Below the pieces are notes generated by a model, which saw only the letters and a list, made by a program, of their open reading frames with translations, ran no database searches and was not told where the DNA came from. Source: Clostridia bacterium (lineage in GTDB: Bacteria > Bacillota > Clostridia > Oscillospirales > Butyricicoccaceae). Taken from it: a stretch of 48,029 nt of DNA. The DNA lies in NCBI GenBank assembly GCA_017408985.1, contig JAFQTO010000008.1, positions 1 to 48,029 on the forward strand, read 5' to 3'. The position numbers were made by a program, and so were the translations under genes. Shown piece by piece: positions 7,234 to 15,683 of this stretch (positions are counted from its first letter, which is position 1; each line of letters begins with the position of its first letter).

Positions 7234-8889
7234 ATGACAGATACCAAGCGACTTGCCGATCTTCTGTTTCCCGACATAAAGGAAACGCCCCAAGAGCTTA
7301 TGGACTCTTGCTATCCCGTCCGCGACCTGCCTCAGGGCGCGCTTGTAACCAGATTTGCACCCAGCCCCACGGGTTTTCTGCATATAGGCGGTGTTTTTGC
7401 CTCTATGGCAGCCGAGCGTGCCGCACACATCAGCGGCGGCATATGCATCCTCCGCATTGAGGACACCGACAAGAAGCGTGAGATGGACGACGGCGTTTCC
7501 ATCATAGTCAACGGACTGAGTGACTTCGGCATCCGTTTTGACGAGGGCGTAAAAGCCGACGGCTCGGAGAGCGGCGGCTACGGCCCCTATATCCAGAGCA
7601 AGCGCCGCTACCCCTACCACGTATTCTGCAAGGATCTGGTGGAAAAGGGTCTGGCTTATCCCTGCTTCTGCACCGCGGAGCGGCTCAGCGAGATCCGCGA
7701 GGAGCAGGAAAAAGCCGGTGTCACCCCCGGTTATTGGGGCGAGTACACAAGTGCCTGCCGTGAGCGCTCTATTGACGAGATCGAGGCGCTTATCGCCGCA
7801 GGCACCCCCTACGTGGTGCGTCTGCGCTCCCCCGGCAAGCCCGGCGGCAGAGTGAAGTTCCGCGACGTCATCCGCGGTGAGATAGAGATGGAGGAGAACT
7901 TCGTTGACGTGGTACTGCTCAAGAGCGACGGCATCCCCACCTATCATTTTGCACATATAGTTGACGATACCCTGATGCGTGTCACCACCGTCACAAGAGG
8001 CGAGGAGTGGATAGCCTCGGCACCCATCCACCTGCAGCTGTTCTGGCTGTGTGGCCTCAAAGCTCCCAAGTACGCTCACGTCCCCTCTATTATGAAGGAG
8101 GACAACGGCGGCAAGCGGAAACTGAGCAAGCGCAAAGATCCCGAAGCGGCGGTCAGCTATTTTGTTGAGGAAGGCTACCCCGCCGACGCCGTTATGGAGT
8201 ACCTGCTGACCATAGCCAACTCCAACTTTGAGGATTGGCGCAAGCAGAACAAGACCGCTTCTTACACCGCGTTCCCCTTTGCCCTCAACAAGATGAGTCC
8301 CTCGGGCGCGCTGTTCGATCTCATTAAGCTGCAAAGCGTGTCGGGCACGGTCATCTCGCTTATGACGGCAGAGCAGGTGCTTGAGAGCGTGCTTGAGTGG
8401 AGCGAGAGATACGACCGCGAGCTGTTTGAGCTGCTGAACGCTGACAAAGCCAAGGCGCTGCAGATATTCTCCATCGACCGCGGCGGCTCGAAGCCCCGCA
8501 AGGACATCGCCAAGTGGAACGAGGTCCGCGCCTACATCAGCTACTTCTATGATGAGCTGAGACAGGCCGAGGGCGAGGCCCTTGAGATCGCCGCCGAGGA
8601 TCAGAAGGCTATCCTCACCAAGTATCTGACCGTCTACACCCCCACAGAGAGCAAGGACGAGTGGTTCAGCGATATCAAGGCTATGTGCGAAGAGGTGGGC
8701 TTCTGCCCTGACGTCAAGGCATACAAGGCCGACCCCGCAGGATATAAGGGTCACGTAGGCGACGTCAGCTCGGTCATCCGCGTAGCCGTTACGGGCAGAA
8801 AGAACACCCCCGACCTGTGCGCCATTATGAACGTACTGGGCAAAGACAAGGTAACAGAGCGCATCAACGAATATCTTGAAAGGATCTGA
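7234..8889 (+). CDS. gltX: Glutamate--tRNA ligase
   Basis: A 551-residue class I aminoacyl-tRNA synthetase that charges tRNA-Glu. The HIGH-type motif is APSPTGFLHIGG (42-53) and the KMSKS-type motif is KLSKRKD near 297. LRIEDTDKKRE and GEEW are further GluRS signatures. It is longer than the roughly 480-residue standard form, which I have seen in other Clostridia. The ATG at 7234 is preceded by AAGGAGTG at good spacing; the frame is open to 7183 but the promoter lies there. glnS follows five bases after the stop, so both synthetases are co-transcribed and charge their tRNAs directly. Confidence 0.96.
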   Translation: MTDTKRLADLLFPDIKETPQELMDSCYPVRDLPQGALVTRFAPSPTGFLHIGGVFASMAAERAAHISGGICILRIEDTDKKREMDDGVSIIVNGLSDFGIRFDEGVKADGSESGGYGPYIQSKRRYPYHVFCKDLVEKGLAYPCFCTAERLSEIREEQEKAGVTPGYWGEYTSACRERSIDEIEALIAAGTPYVVRLRSPGKPGGRVKFRDVIRGEIEMEENFVDVVLLKSDGIPTYHFAHIVDDTLMRVTTVTRGEEWIASAPIHLQLFWLCGLKAPKYAHVPSIMKEDNGGKRKLSKRKDPEAAVSYFVEEGYPADAVMEYLLTIANSNFEDWRKQNKTASYTAFPFALNKMSPSGALFDLIKLQSVSGTVISLMTAEQVLESVLEWSERYDRELFELLNADKAKALQIFSIDRGGSKPRKDIAKWNEVRAYISYFYDELRQAEGEALEIAAEDQKAILTKYLTVYTPTESKDEWFSDIKAMCEEVGFCPDVKAYKADPAGYKGHVGDVSSVIRVAVTGRKNTPDLCAIMNVLGKDKVTERINEYLERI

Positions 8890-8894
8890 ATGAT

Positions 8895-10556
8895 ATGGAA
8901 AACATCGTAACATCCAACTTTATTGAGGAGTTTATTGTAGAAGATATACAGAGCGGCAAGACCAAAAAGGTGCATACCCGTTTTCCGCCCGAGCCCAACG
9001 GATACCTGCACATCGGCCACTGCAAGGCGCTGTGCATAGACTTCGGCACCGCTGAGAAGTTCGGCGGCGAGTGCAATCTGCGTATGGACGACACCAACCC
9101 CGCAAAAGAGGACAACGAGTACGTTGAGGCCATTCAGGAGGATATCAAGTGGCTGGGCTTTACCTGGGATGACCGCTTCTACTTCGGCTCCGACTATTTT
9201 GCGCAGACCTATGAGTACGCCATCGAGCTTATCAAAAAGGGTCTTGCCTACGTCTGTCAGCTTTCTGCCGAGGAGTTTAAGTCCTACCGCGGCGACCTGA
9301 CAAAACCCGCCGTTTCCCCCTGGCGCGACAGACCCATTGAGGAGAGTCTCGATCTCTTTGAGCGTATGAAGAACGGTGAGTTCCCCGAGGGCAGTATGAC
9401 CCTGCGCGCCAAGATAGACCTGACCAGCGGCAACTTCAATATGCGCGACCCCGTCATCTACCGTATCAGATACATCGACCATCACCGTCAGGGCAACAAG
9501 TGGTGCATCTACCCCATGTACGACTTTGCACATCCCATTCAGGACGCCATCGAGGGCATCACCCACTCCCTCTGCTCGCTTGAGTACGAGGATCACCGTC
9601 CTCTGTACGATTGGGTCATCAACAACGTGTCGGTGCCTCACAAGCCCCGTCAGATAGAGTTTGCCCGACTTGGCATCAACTATACGGTAATGTCCAAGCG
9701 CAAGCTCAGAAGACTGGTGGAAGAAGGCAGAGTTTCCGGCTGGGACGATCCCAGAATGCCCACTCTGTGCGCTCTGCGCCGCCGCGGCTACACACCCACC
9801 TCTATCCGCACCTTCTGCGAGAGAATAGGCGTATCCAAGGTCTCCAGCACCGTTGAGTACGGCTTCCTCGAGCACTGCCTGCGCGAGGAGCTGAACGAAA
9901 GTGCACAGCGCGTTATGGCAGTTCTTCGCCCCGTCAAGCTGACCCTGACAAACTATCCCGAAAATCAGACCGAGTATTTTGAGGTTGAGAACAATCCCGA
10001 GTGTGAGGCCGACGGCAAGCGCCAGGTAGCGTTCAGCCGCGACCTGTACATTGAGGCAGAGGATTTTATGGAGGTGCCCGTACCCAAGTACAACCGTCTG
10101 TATGTGGGCGGCGAAGTACGACTCAAGGGCGCTTATATCATCAAGTGCACCGGCTGCGTCAAGGATGCAGACGGCAACGTCACCGAGATCCTCGCCACCG
10201 TGGATATGGACACCCGCGGCGGCGACGCCCCCGACGGAAGAAAGGTCAAGGGCACTATCCATTGGGTAGACAGTAACACCGCAGTTGATGCCGAAGTCAG
10301 ACTGTACGGCAATCTGTTCTCGGTGGCAGACCCCGACTCGGCCGACCGCGACTTTATCGAGTGTCTGAATCCCGAGTCTTTGATCACCCTCAAGGGCTGC
10401 AAGCTTGAGCAGAGCCTGAAGAACGCAACTCAGGGCGACAGATATCAGTTTATGCGTACCGGTTACTTCTGCCTTGACAGCAAGGACAGCCGCGACGACG
10501 CTCTGGTATTCAACCGTGCCGTTGCGCTTAAGGACAGCTGGGCAAAGAAGAAATAA
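8895..10556 (+). CDS. glnS: Glutamine--tRNA ligase
   Basis: A 553-residue synthetase that charges tRNA-Gln directly, which most Firmicutes do indirectly through GatCAB. Signatures are PPEPNGYLHIGHCKAL (31-46), LRMDDTNPAKE, and MSKRKLRRLV near 266. The GlnRS-specific segments YDFAHPIQDAIEGITHSLCS and the beta-barrel anticodon domain (about 340-553) are present. Length matches the family. It begins five bases after gltX and its stop overlaps the start of the cysteine desulfurase gene by one base. GlnRS is usually thought to have spread among bacteria by transfer from eukaryotes, but codon use here looks like that of its neighbours. Confidence 0.96.
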   Translation: MENIVTSNFIEEFIVEDIQSGKTKKVHTRFPPEPNGYLHIGHCKALCIDFGTAEKFGGECNLRMDDTNPAKEDNEYVEAIQEDIKWLGFTWDDRFYFGSDYFAQTYEYAIELIKKGLAYVCQLSAEEFKSYRGDLTKPAVSPWRDRPIEESLDLFERMKNGEFPEGSMTLRAKIDLTSGNFNMRDPVIYRIRYIDHHRQGNKWCIYPMYDFAHPIQDAIEGITHSLCSLEYEDHRPLYDWVINNVSVPHKPRQIEFARLGINYTVMSKRKLRRLVEEGRVSGWDDPRMPTLCALRRRGYTPTSIRTFCERIGVSKVSSTVEYGFLEHCLREELNESAQRVMAVLRPVKLTLTNYPENQTEYFEVENNPECEADGKRQVAFSRDLYIEAEDFMEVPVPKYNRLYVGGEVRLKGAYIIKCTGCVKDADGNVTEILATVDMDTRGGDAPDGRKVKGTIHWVDSNTAVDAEVRLYGNLFSVADPDSADRDFIECLNPESLITLKGCKLEQSLKNATQGDRYQFMRTGYFCLDSKDSRDDALVFNRAVALKDSWAKKK

Positions 10557-11668
10557 TGAGAGAAATATATCTCGACAACGCCGCCACCACCGCCGTTATT
10601 CCCGAGGCGCTGGCGGCGGCACAAAATACAATGACCGAGTGCTACGGCAACCCCGGCTCGGTACACGCCAAGGGCAGACAGGCAAGCCTGCTGCTGAGTC
10701 GTTGCCGCAAGACGGTGGCTTCCGCTGTAGGCGTTGATGAAGGCTGCATAACCTTCACCTCGGGCGGCTCGGAGAGCATCAACACCGCCCTGCGGGGTGC
10801 GGCGTTCAAGAACAAGCATCTGGGCAGGCATATAATCACTTCGCAGATAGAGCACGACGCCACACTCAACACCCTGCGTCAGCTTGAGCAGGAGGGATAT
10901 GAGGTCACTTATGTTGCCCCTCAAAAAGACGGCTCGGTTACCCTCGAGTCGCTTACCTCCGCTATGCGCGAGGACACCATACTGATGAGCCTGATGGGCG
11001 TGTGCAACGAGACGGGCGCTATCCTGCCCGTCAATGCCGCCGCCAAGGCACTCAGGGAACGCTGCCCCAAAGCGCTGGTGCATATGGACGCGGTGCAGCT
11101 GTTCTGCAAGCGTGAAATGAGCCTGCAGGACATCGATCTGTGCAGTTTTTCGGCACACAAGATCGGTGCGCTCAAAGGCAGCGGCGCTCTGTACATCCGC
11201 AAGGGGCTCAAGCTCCGCCCCCTCATCTACGGCGGAAATCAGGAGAGCGGTATGCGCTCTGGCACCGAGGCTATGCCCCAGATAGCGGCTTTTGCCGCCG
11301 CCGCCGAAAAGCGGGCAGGCGTTTTGCGCGACACTATCGCGCACTTCGACGCGCTGAAAAAACAGATGCTGGACACCCTGCGCGGGATGGGCGTGCATTT
11401 TGAGCTCAATTCCCCCGAAAACAGCTCCTCTCACGTGGTCAACATCTCTCTGTGCAAGCTGCGCAGCGAGGTGCTTATCCGTATGCTGTCCGACAAGGGC
11501 ATTTTTGTTTCGGGCGGCAGTGCCTGCGCCAAAGGCAAAAAATCCCACGTGCTCTCGGCTATGCGCCTGAGCCCCAAGAATATCGATGCCGCCCTGCGCA
11601 TCAGCTTCTGCCCGGAAAATACAGAAGAAGATGTGCGGAAGTTTTGCGCTGCGCTGTCCAAGCTCTGA
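10556..11668 (+). CDS. Cysteine desulfurase (NifS/IscS-like), probable ThiI partner
   Basis: A 370-residue PLP enzyme that takes sulfur from cysteine as a persulfide. It starts with the family signature REIYLDNAATTAVIPEA. The PLP lysine is in FSAHKIGALKGSGALYIR (near 201), RSGTEAMPQIAAFA follows, and the catalytic Cys is in GGSACAKGKKSH (near 323). The thiI gene comes next but one, as in Bacillus where NifZ feeds ThiI for 4-thiouridine in tRNA, so I infer this is the sulfur donor for ThiI. No IscU or SufU scaffold is nearby. The start overlaps the glnS stop. Confidence 0.92.
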   Translation: MREIYLDNAATTAVIPEALAAAQNTMTECYGNPGSVHAKGRQASLLLSRCRKTVASAVGVDEGCITFTSGGSESINTALRGAAFKNKHLGRHIITSQIEHDATLNTLRQLEQEGYEVTYVAPQKDGSVTLESLTSAMREDTILMSLMGVCNETGAILPVNAAAKALRERCPKALVHMDAVQLFCKREMSLQDIDLCSFSAHKIGALKGSGALYIRKGLKLRPLIYGGNQESGMRSGTEAMPQIAAFAAAAEKRAGVLRDTIAHFDALKKQMLDTLRGMGVHFELNSPENSSSHVVNISLCKLRSEVLIRMLSDKGIFVSGGSACAKGKKSHVLSAMRLSPKNIDAALRISFCPENTEEDVRKFCAALSKL

Positions 11669-11697
11669 CCCTCTTACTTGCCGAGCGTAAGCGAGGT

Positions 11698-11814
11698 ATA
11701 TCGATTCTGCAAAAATACCATCGGTTTTTTTGCAGAAATATCGAATTGCAAGCAGCTATGCTTGCAATATATCGAGTTTATGTAAAATCCATTGATTTTA
11801 CATAAACATATCGA
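11698..11814 (+). repeat. Mini-hairpin array with ATATCGA linker, upstream of four-helix gene
   Basis: Four ATATCGA copies (first 11698-11704, last 11808-11814) separate three hairpins: TTCTGCAAAAA...TTTTTGCAGAA, ATTGCAAGCA...TGCTTGCAAT, and GTTTATGTAAAAT...ATTTTACATAAAC. The array ends right before the ribosome site of the four-helix-bundle gene. Confidence 0.85.
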
Positions 11815-11829
11815 CAAAAGGAGCGTTAT

Positions 11830-12180
11830 ATGACTGACAATAAAAATATATTGCGCGAAGATGCAATAGTTTTTGCCCTGACAGTTTCCGAAATGTGTGA
11901 CTGCATCAAAGGATGCAGCGTCTATACCTCACAATTGGTGCGGTCTTCATCTTCTATTGGCGCAAATATACACGAAGCCAAATACGCTCAAAGCCGCCCT
12001 GACTTTATTCACAAGCTTGAAATAGCGCTGAAAGAATGTTCGGAATCCGAATATTGGCTTGAACTCCTTTTCAGAAAACAAAAGCTCGAAGAAGATCAAT
12101 ACAAGAGCTTAAAAAACTCTTGCGGCTCTTTGAGGCGCAGGCTTATATCATCGATCACAACCGCCAAGGCTAATCAGTAG
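11830..12180 (+). CDS. Four-helix-bundle protein (23S rRNA intervening-sequence/Avd-like family)
   Basis: A 116-residue, nearly all helical basic protein. The core QLVRSSSSIGANIHEAKYAQ (about 38-57) followed by DFIHKLEIALKECSESEYWL is the signature of the four-helix-bundle family. That family was first found in insertions of 23S rRNA genes and is related to Avd of diversity-generating retroelements. Members form pentameric barrels with basic surfaces, and nucleic-acid binding is suspected. AAAGGAG precedes the ATG. It interrupts the cysteine desulfurase-thiI pair and is enclosed by two mini-hairpin arrays whose linkers are inverted relative to each other. A paralogue with the same setting is at 40727-41080. 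No reverse transcriptase or 23S rRNA is nearby. Confidence 0.93.
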   Translation: MTDNKNILREDAIVFALTVSEMCDCIKGCSVYTSQLVRSSSSIGANIHEAKYAQSRPDFIHKLEIALKECSESEYWLELLFRKQKLEEDQYKSLKNSCGSLRRRLISSITTAKANQ

Positions 12181-12184
12181 ATTG

Positions 12185-12298
12185 TCGATATGTTGCCTTG
12201 CGGCAACTCGATATATTGACAAACCTATGGTTTGTCAATTCGATATTTTTCATTTTGACAAGCCAAAATGAAAATCGATATATTTGCCTGCGGCAAAT
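12185..12298 (+). repeat. Mini-hairpin array with TCGATAT linker, downstream of four-helix gene
   Basis: Four TCGATAT copies, the reverse complement of the upstream linker, each precede a hairpin: GTTGCC-TTGC-GGCAAC, ATTGACAAACC...GGTTTGTCAAT, TTTTCATTTTG...CAAAATGAAAA and ATTTGCC-TGC-GGCAAAT. With the upstream array it frames the gene as a large inverted repeat of linkers. Confidence 0.85.
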
Positions 12299-12322
12299 AA
12301 GTATTAAGGAGAATGTATTTCT

Positions 12323-13489
12323 ATGAAACAAATATTATTGTTAAAATGCGGTGAACTTATCCTCAAAGGTCTCAACCGCGGAAAGTTTGAAGAAAAGCTT
12401 TGCTCCACCCTGCGGCGCAGGCTCAAAAACATCGGCGAGTACGACGTAAGATGCTCCCAGTCCACCGTTTACGTTGAGCCCAAGGGGGACACGCCTATAG
12501 AGCCTGCCATTGACGTATGCCAGAAGGTATTCGGCGTTGTATCCGTCTGCCTGATGGCCGTCTGCGAGAAGGATATGGATGATATCTGCCGAGTGGGCAA
12601 AGAATACCTCAAGGACGTGCTGGAAAGCGCCCGTTCCTTCCGCGTTACCGCAAAGCGCGCCGACAAGCGGTTCCCCGTCAAGTCTCCCGAGATCGGCGTT
12701 ATGGTAGGCGGATATCTGCAGGACTGCTATAGTCACTTAAGGCCCGATATGGAAAATTATGACGTCAACGTAGAGGTCAATATCCGCGAGGATCACGCAT
12801 ATATCGGCGCAGTACGTCTGCCCGGTGCGGGCGGTATGCCCACAGGCACCAACGGCAGAGGTATGCTTCTGCTTTCGGGCGGTATCGACTCACCCGTTGC
12901 AGGCTGGTGTATGGCAAAGCGGGGCATCGACCTGTCGGCCGTACACTTTTTCAGCTATCCCTACACAAGCGAAGAAGCCAAGCAGAAGGTGCTCGACCTT
13001 GCCGCAATTCTGGGCAAGTGGAGCGGCAAGCTGACGGTCAGCGTAGTGCCTTTTACCCATATTCAGGAGGAGATCCGCGACAAATGCCACGAGGATTACT
13101 TCACCCTGGTTATGCGCCGAATGATGATGCGTATCGCTCAGGAGACCGCAAAGATCCAGAACTGCGGCTGTCTTATTACCGGTGAGAGTCTGGGTCAGGT
13201 GGCAAGCCAGACCATGGAAGCCCTTGCCTGCACCAACGCCGTATGCACCGAAGTGCCCGTATTCCGTCCCCTTATCGGTATGGACAAGGAGGAGATCATC
13301 ACCATCTCCCGCCGCATCGGCGCTTTTGAGACCTCCATCCTCCCCTACGAGGACTGCTGTACCGTATTCACCCCCAAGCATCCTCAGACCAAGCCCAAGC
13401 TTGAGAACGTAATCAGGCAGGAGCAGAAGCTGGACGTCGACGCTCTGGTCAAAGAAGCCCTTGACGGCGTGGAGAGGATAACCCTATGA
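12323..13489 (+). CDS. thiI: tRNA 4-thiouridine synthase ThiI
   Basis: A 388-residue enzyme that makes 4-thiouridine at tRNA position 8. An N-terminal ferredoxin-like domain (LLLKCGELILKGLNRGKFEE) and a THUMP domain (about 60-165) are followed by the PP-loop ATPase with LLLSGGIDSPVAGW (about 182-195). The C-terminal rhodanese domain of the E. coli enzyme is absent, as in Bacillus, so sulfur should be delivered directly by a desulfurase, presumably the one encoded upstream. AAGGAG precedes the ATG. Its stop overlaps the cinA start (ATGA). Confidence 0.95.
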   Translation: MKQILLLKCGELILKGLNRGKFEEKLCSTLRRRLKNIGEYDVRCSQSTVYVEPKGDTPIEPAIDVCQKVFGVVSVCLMAVCEKDMDDICRVGKEYLKDVLESARSFRVTAKRADKRFPVKSPEIGVMVGGYLQDCYSHLRPDMENYDVNVEVNIREDHAYIGAVRLPGAGGMPTGTNGRGMLLLSGGIDSPVAGWCMAKRGIDLSAVHFFSYPYTSEEAKQKVLDLAAILGKWSGKLTVSVVPFTHIQEEIRDKCHEDYFTLVMRRMMMRIAQETAKIQNCGCLITGESLGQVASQTMEALACTNAVCTEVPVFRPLIGMDKEEIITISRRIGAFETSILPYEDCCTVFTPKHPQTKPKLENVIRQEQKLDVDALVKEALDGVERITL

Positions 13490-14715
13490 ATTGCGAAATA
13501 CTGTCTGTAGGCACCGAGATATTGCTGGGTGAGATAGCCAACACCGACGCGCAGATGATCTCTCAGGGCTTGAGTGAACACGGCATCAACGTGTTTTATC
13601 ACACCGTCTGTGGCGACAACCCCTCACGTCTGCTGGACTGCGTCAAGGCCGCGAGAGCACGTGCCGACCTGATAATCACCACGGGCGGTCTGGGCCCTAC
13701 CTGCGACGACCTGACCAAAGAGACTCTGGCCCAGGCATTCGGCAAGAAGATCGTGCCTTTTGAGCAGGAGATCGAAAAGCTGAAGGCCAAAATGGGCGAC
13801 AGAATGACCCCCAACAACCTCAAGCAGGCACACCTGCCCGAGGGCTGTACCGTGCTGGACAACGCCTGGGGCACCGCACCCGGCTGTGCATTCGAATCGG
13901 ACGGCTGTACGGTCATTATGCTCCCCGGCCCGCCCAGAGAGTGCAAGCCTATGTTCCATCAGCGTGCTCTGCCCTATCTGCGCGAAAAATTCGGCGGCGT
14001 TATCCATTCGAACTATATCAAGTTCTACGGTATCGGCGAGTCGGCTATGGAAGACAAGCTGAGATTTTTGATGGATTCACACAATCCCACCGTGGCACCC
14101 TACGCCAAAGAGGGTGAGTGCGAGGTGCGCGTCACAGCCAAAGCCGACACCGAGCAGGAGGCAGAAGCACTGTGCGCACCCGTGGTTGAGCAGATAAAAG
14201 ATATCCTCGGCGAGTATATCTACGGCGTGGACGTAAGCTCGCTGGAGGAAGTTGTTGTCCGTGAGCTGACCGAGCGCAAACTGACCGTTGCCGCGGCCGA
14301 AAGCTGTACGGGCGGGCTGTTTCTCAAGCGGCTTACCGATATAGCGGGGGCAAGCGCCTGCGTTGCGGGCGGGTTCGTTACCTACACCAACGAGATGAAG
14401 ATGCAGGTGCTGGGCGTCAGTCCCGACACTCTCAGCAAACACGGTGCGGTATCCGCTGAGACCGCCCTTGAGATGGCGCGGGGCGCGCGGGATAAGAGCG
14501 GCGCCGACATCGGCGTTGGCATCACGGGTATAGCAGGCCCCGGCGGCGGCACAGAAGAAAAACCTGTGGGCACCGTCTATGTTGCCGTGGTTTACGGCGA
14601 GCGCGAGGACGTTCAGCTTGCGCCCGTCAGACGCAAGTGGAGCGACAGAAGCTACACCCGCCATACAAGTGCAAGCTTTGCCCTCAGCCGCCTGCTGAAG
14701 ATGATAAACCGCTGA
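13486..14715 (+). CDS. cinA: CinA family protein (competence/damage-inducible; NMN deamidase domain)
   Basis: A 409-residue two-domain protein. Residues 1-170 are the molybdopterin-binding-like COG1058 domain (SVGTEILLGEIANTDAQMIS, TTGGLGPTCDDLTKE). Residues 255-409 are the CinA C-terminal domain with AAESCTGGLF, which in other bacteria deamidates nicotinamide mononucleotide to recycle NAD. It is coupled to thiI by an ATGA overlap. The last codons and stop may not be original: a 27-base copy of its 3' end lies 216 bases downstream at 14898-14924, where it runs in frame to TAA. The ancestral C-terminus may have ended there. Confidence 0.94.
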   Translation: MNCEILSVGTEILLGEIANTDAQMISQGLSEHGINVFYHTVCGDNPSRLLDCVKAARARADLIITTGGLGPTCDDLTKETLAQAFGKKIVPFEQEIEKLKAKMGDRMTPNNLKQAHLPEGCTVLDNAWGTAPGCAFESDGCTVIMLPGPPRECKPMFHQRALPYLREKFGGVIHSNYIKFYGIGESAMEDKLRFLMDSHNPTVAPYAKEGECEVRVTAKADTEQEAEALCAPVVEQIKDILGEYIYGVDVSSLEEVVVRELTERKLTVAAAESCTGGLFLKRLTDIAGASACVAGGFVTYTNEMKMQVLGVSPDTLSKHGAVSAETALEMARGARDKSGADIGVGITGIAGPGGGTEEKPVGTVYVAVVYGEREDVQLAPVRRKWSDRSYTRHTSASFALSRLLKMINR

Positions 14716-14895
14716 CACAAACTTTCAACGGGTTGGAAGTTTGTCCAACCGATAGTTTTTGCACGGACATGCGCCGGGCAAAAACACCTTGACCCGTCGG
14801 TTTTTCCGCAGAAAAACGACGAAACCGCACCGCAGTGCGGAGCCAAAATGTCGAAGGGAGCCCAGCTTTGCCAAGCAAAGCGGGTCCCTGACAGT
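14716..14895 (+). repeat. Structured insertion between duplicated cinA 3' ends
   Basis: About 190 bases with several inverted repeats: ACAAACTTTC...GAAGTTTGT with a second GGTTGG/CCAACC pairing, GTTTTTGC...GCAAAAAC, GTCGGTTTTT...AAAACGAC and CCCAGCTTTG...CAAAGCGGG. The stretch lies between two 27-base direct repeats, 14682-14708 and 14898-14924. No gene is seen. Confidence 0.6.
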
Positions 14896-14978
14896 TTCCT
14901 CAGCCGCCTGCTGAAGATGATAAAGTAAGACGCTCCCTTCAAGGAGCCTTGACGGCCAACGAAAGGAGGCTTTTGCAA

Positions 14979-15683
14979 ATGAGCAAGATCCTGATAGTCG
15001 AAGACGAAAAGACCATATCCACCATAATAGCCTTCAACCTCAAAAAAGAAGGCTTCGAGACCGACGCCGCATTTGACGGCGTGACGGGACTGGAAAAAGC
15101 CCTGTCGGGCGAGTTTGATCTTATTCTGCTGGACGTGATGCTTCCCGGTATGGACGGATTTGAGATACTCCGCCGCCTGCGCGAAAAAAGCCGCGTACCC
15201 GTCATTATGGTCACCGCCCGCGAGGAGGAGACCGACAAAATTCTCGGTCTTGACACGGGCGCGGACGATTACGTGACCAAACCTTTCTCGGTGCGCGAAT
15301 TGGTCAGCCGTGTCAAAGCCAACATCCGCCGCTCAGCCGTGCAGGCAGAGGCACAGACGGCGCCTGCGCAAAACGGCGACAGACAGCTGTTCGGCCCCTT
15401 TGCCATCGACCGTCAGAAGCAGGCTGTCTACAAAAACGGCGTGCCTATGGAGCTGAGTCAGCGGGAATACGAGCTGATATGCTATTTTCTGGAGACACCC
15501 GACCGTGTCATCTCCCGCGAGGAGCTGATGGAAAAGGTCTGGGGCTACGAATATTACGGCGATCTGCGTGCCGTGGACGTGGCTATGCGCCGCCTGCGCG
15601 AAAAGCTGGAGGATAACCCCGCAGAGCCCCGTTATATTATGACGAGAAGAGGCGCAGGGTACTACTTGAACAGCGGGAAATGA
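14979..15683 (+). CDS. walR: Response regulator WalR (OmpR/PhoB family)
   Basis: A 234-residue response regulator. The receiver domain begins SKILIVEDEKTISTIIAFNL, has the phospho-acceptor Asp52 in LILLDVMLPG and the conserved Lys in DDYVTKPFS. The winged-helix DNA-binding domain (about 135-230) has LSQREYELICYFL and the recognition region VDVAMRRLREKLE. The partner is the WalK-type kinase downstream, and YycH and YycI follow, so this is the cell-wall homeostasis regulator WalR/YycF. The ATG at 14979 has AAAGGAGG upstream. A 243-base hairpin array separates it from walK, which is unusual for this operon. Confidence 0.93.
   Translation: MSKILIVEDEKTISTIIAFNLKKEGFETDAAFDGVTGLEKALSGEFDLILLDVMLPGMDGFEILRRLREKSRVPVIMVTAREEETDKILGLDTGADDYVTKPFSVRELVSRVKANIRRSAVQAEAQTAPAQNGDRQLFGPFAIDRQKQAVYKNGVPMELSQREYELICYFLETPDRVISREELMEKVWGYEYYGDLRAVDVAMRRLREKLEDNPAEPRYIMTRRGAGYYLNSGK

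Noticed and set aside
7228-8913. A 561-codon minus-strand open frame opposite gltX, and similar ones opposite glnS (8751-10262) and murA (19916-20899)
   Set aside because: All lie opposite clear housekeeping genes and show no motifs or ribosome sites. GC-rich third positions keep the reverse frames open.
11830-12180. Diversity-generating retroelement accessory protein (Avd)
   Set aside because: The fold family fits, but no reverse transcriptase, template repeat or variable target gene is in the window.
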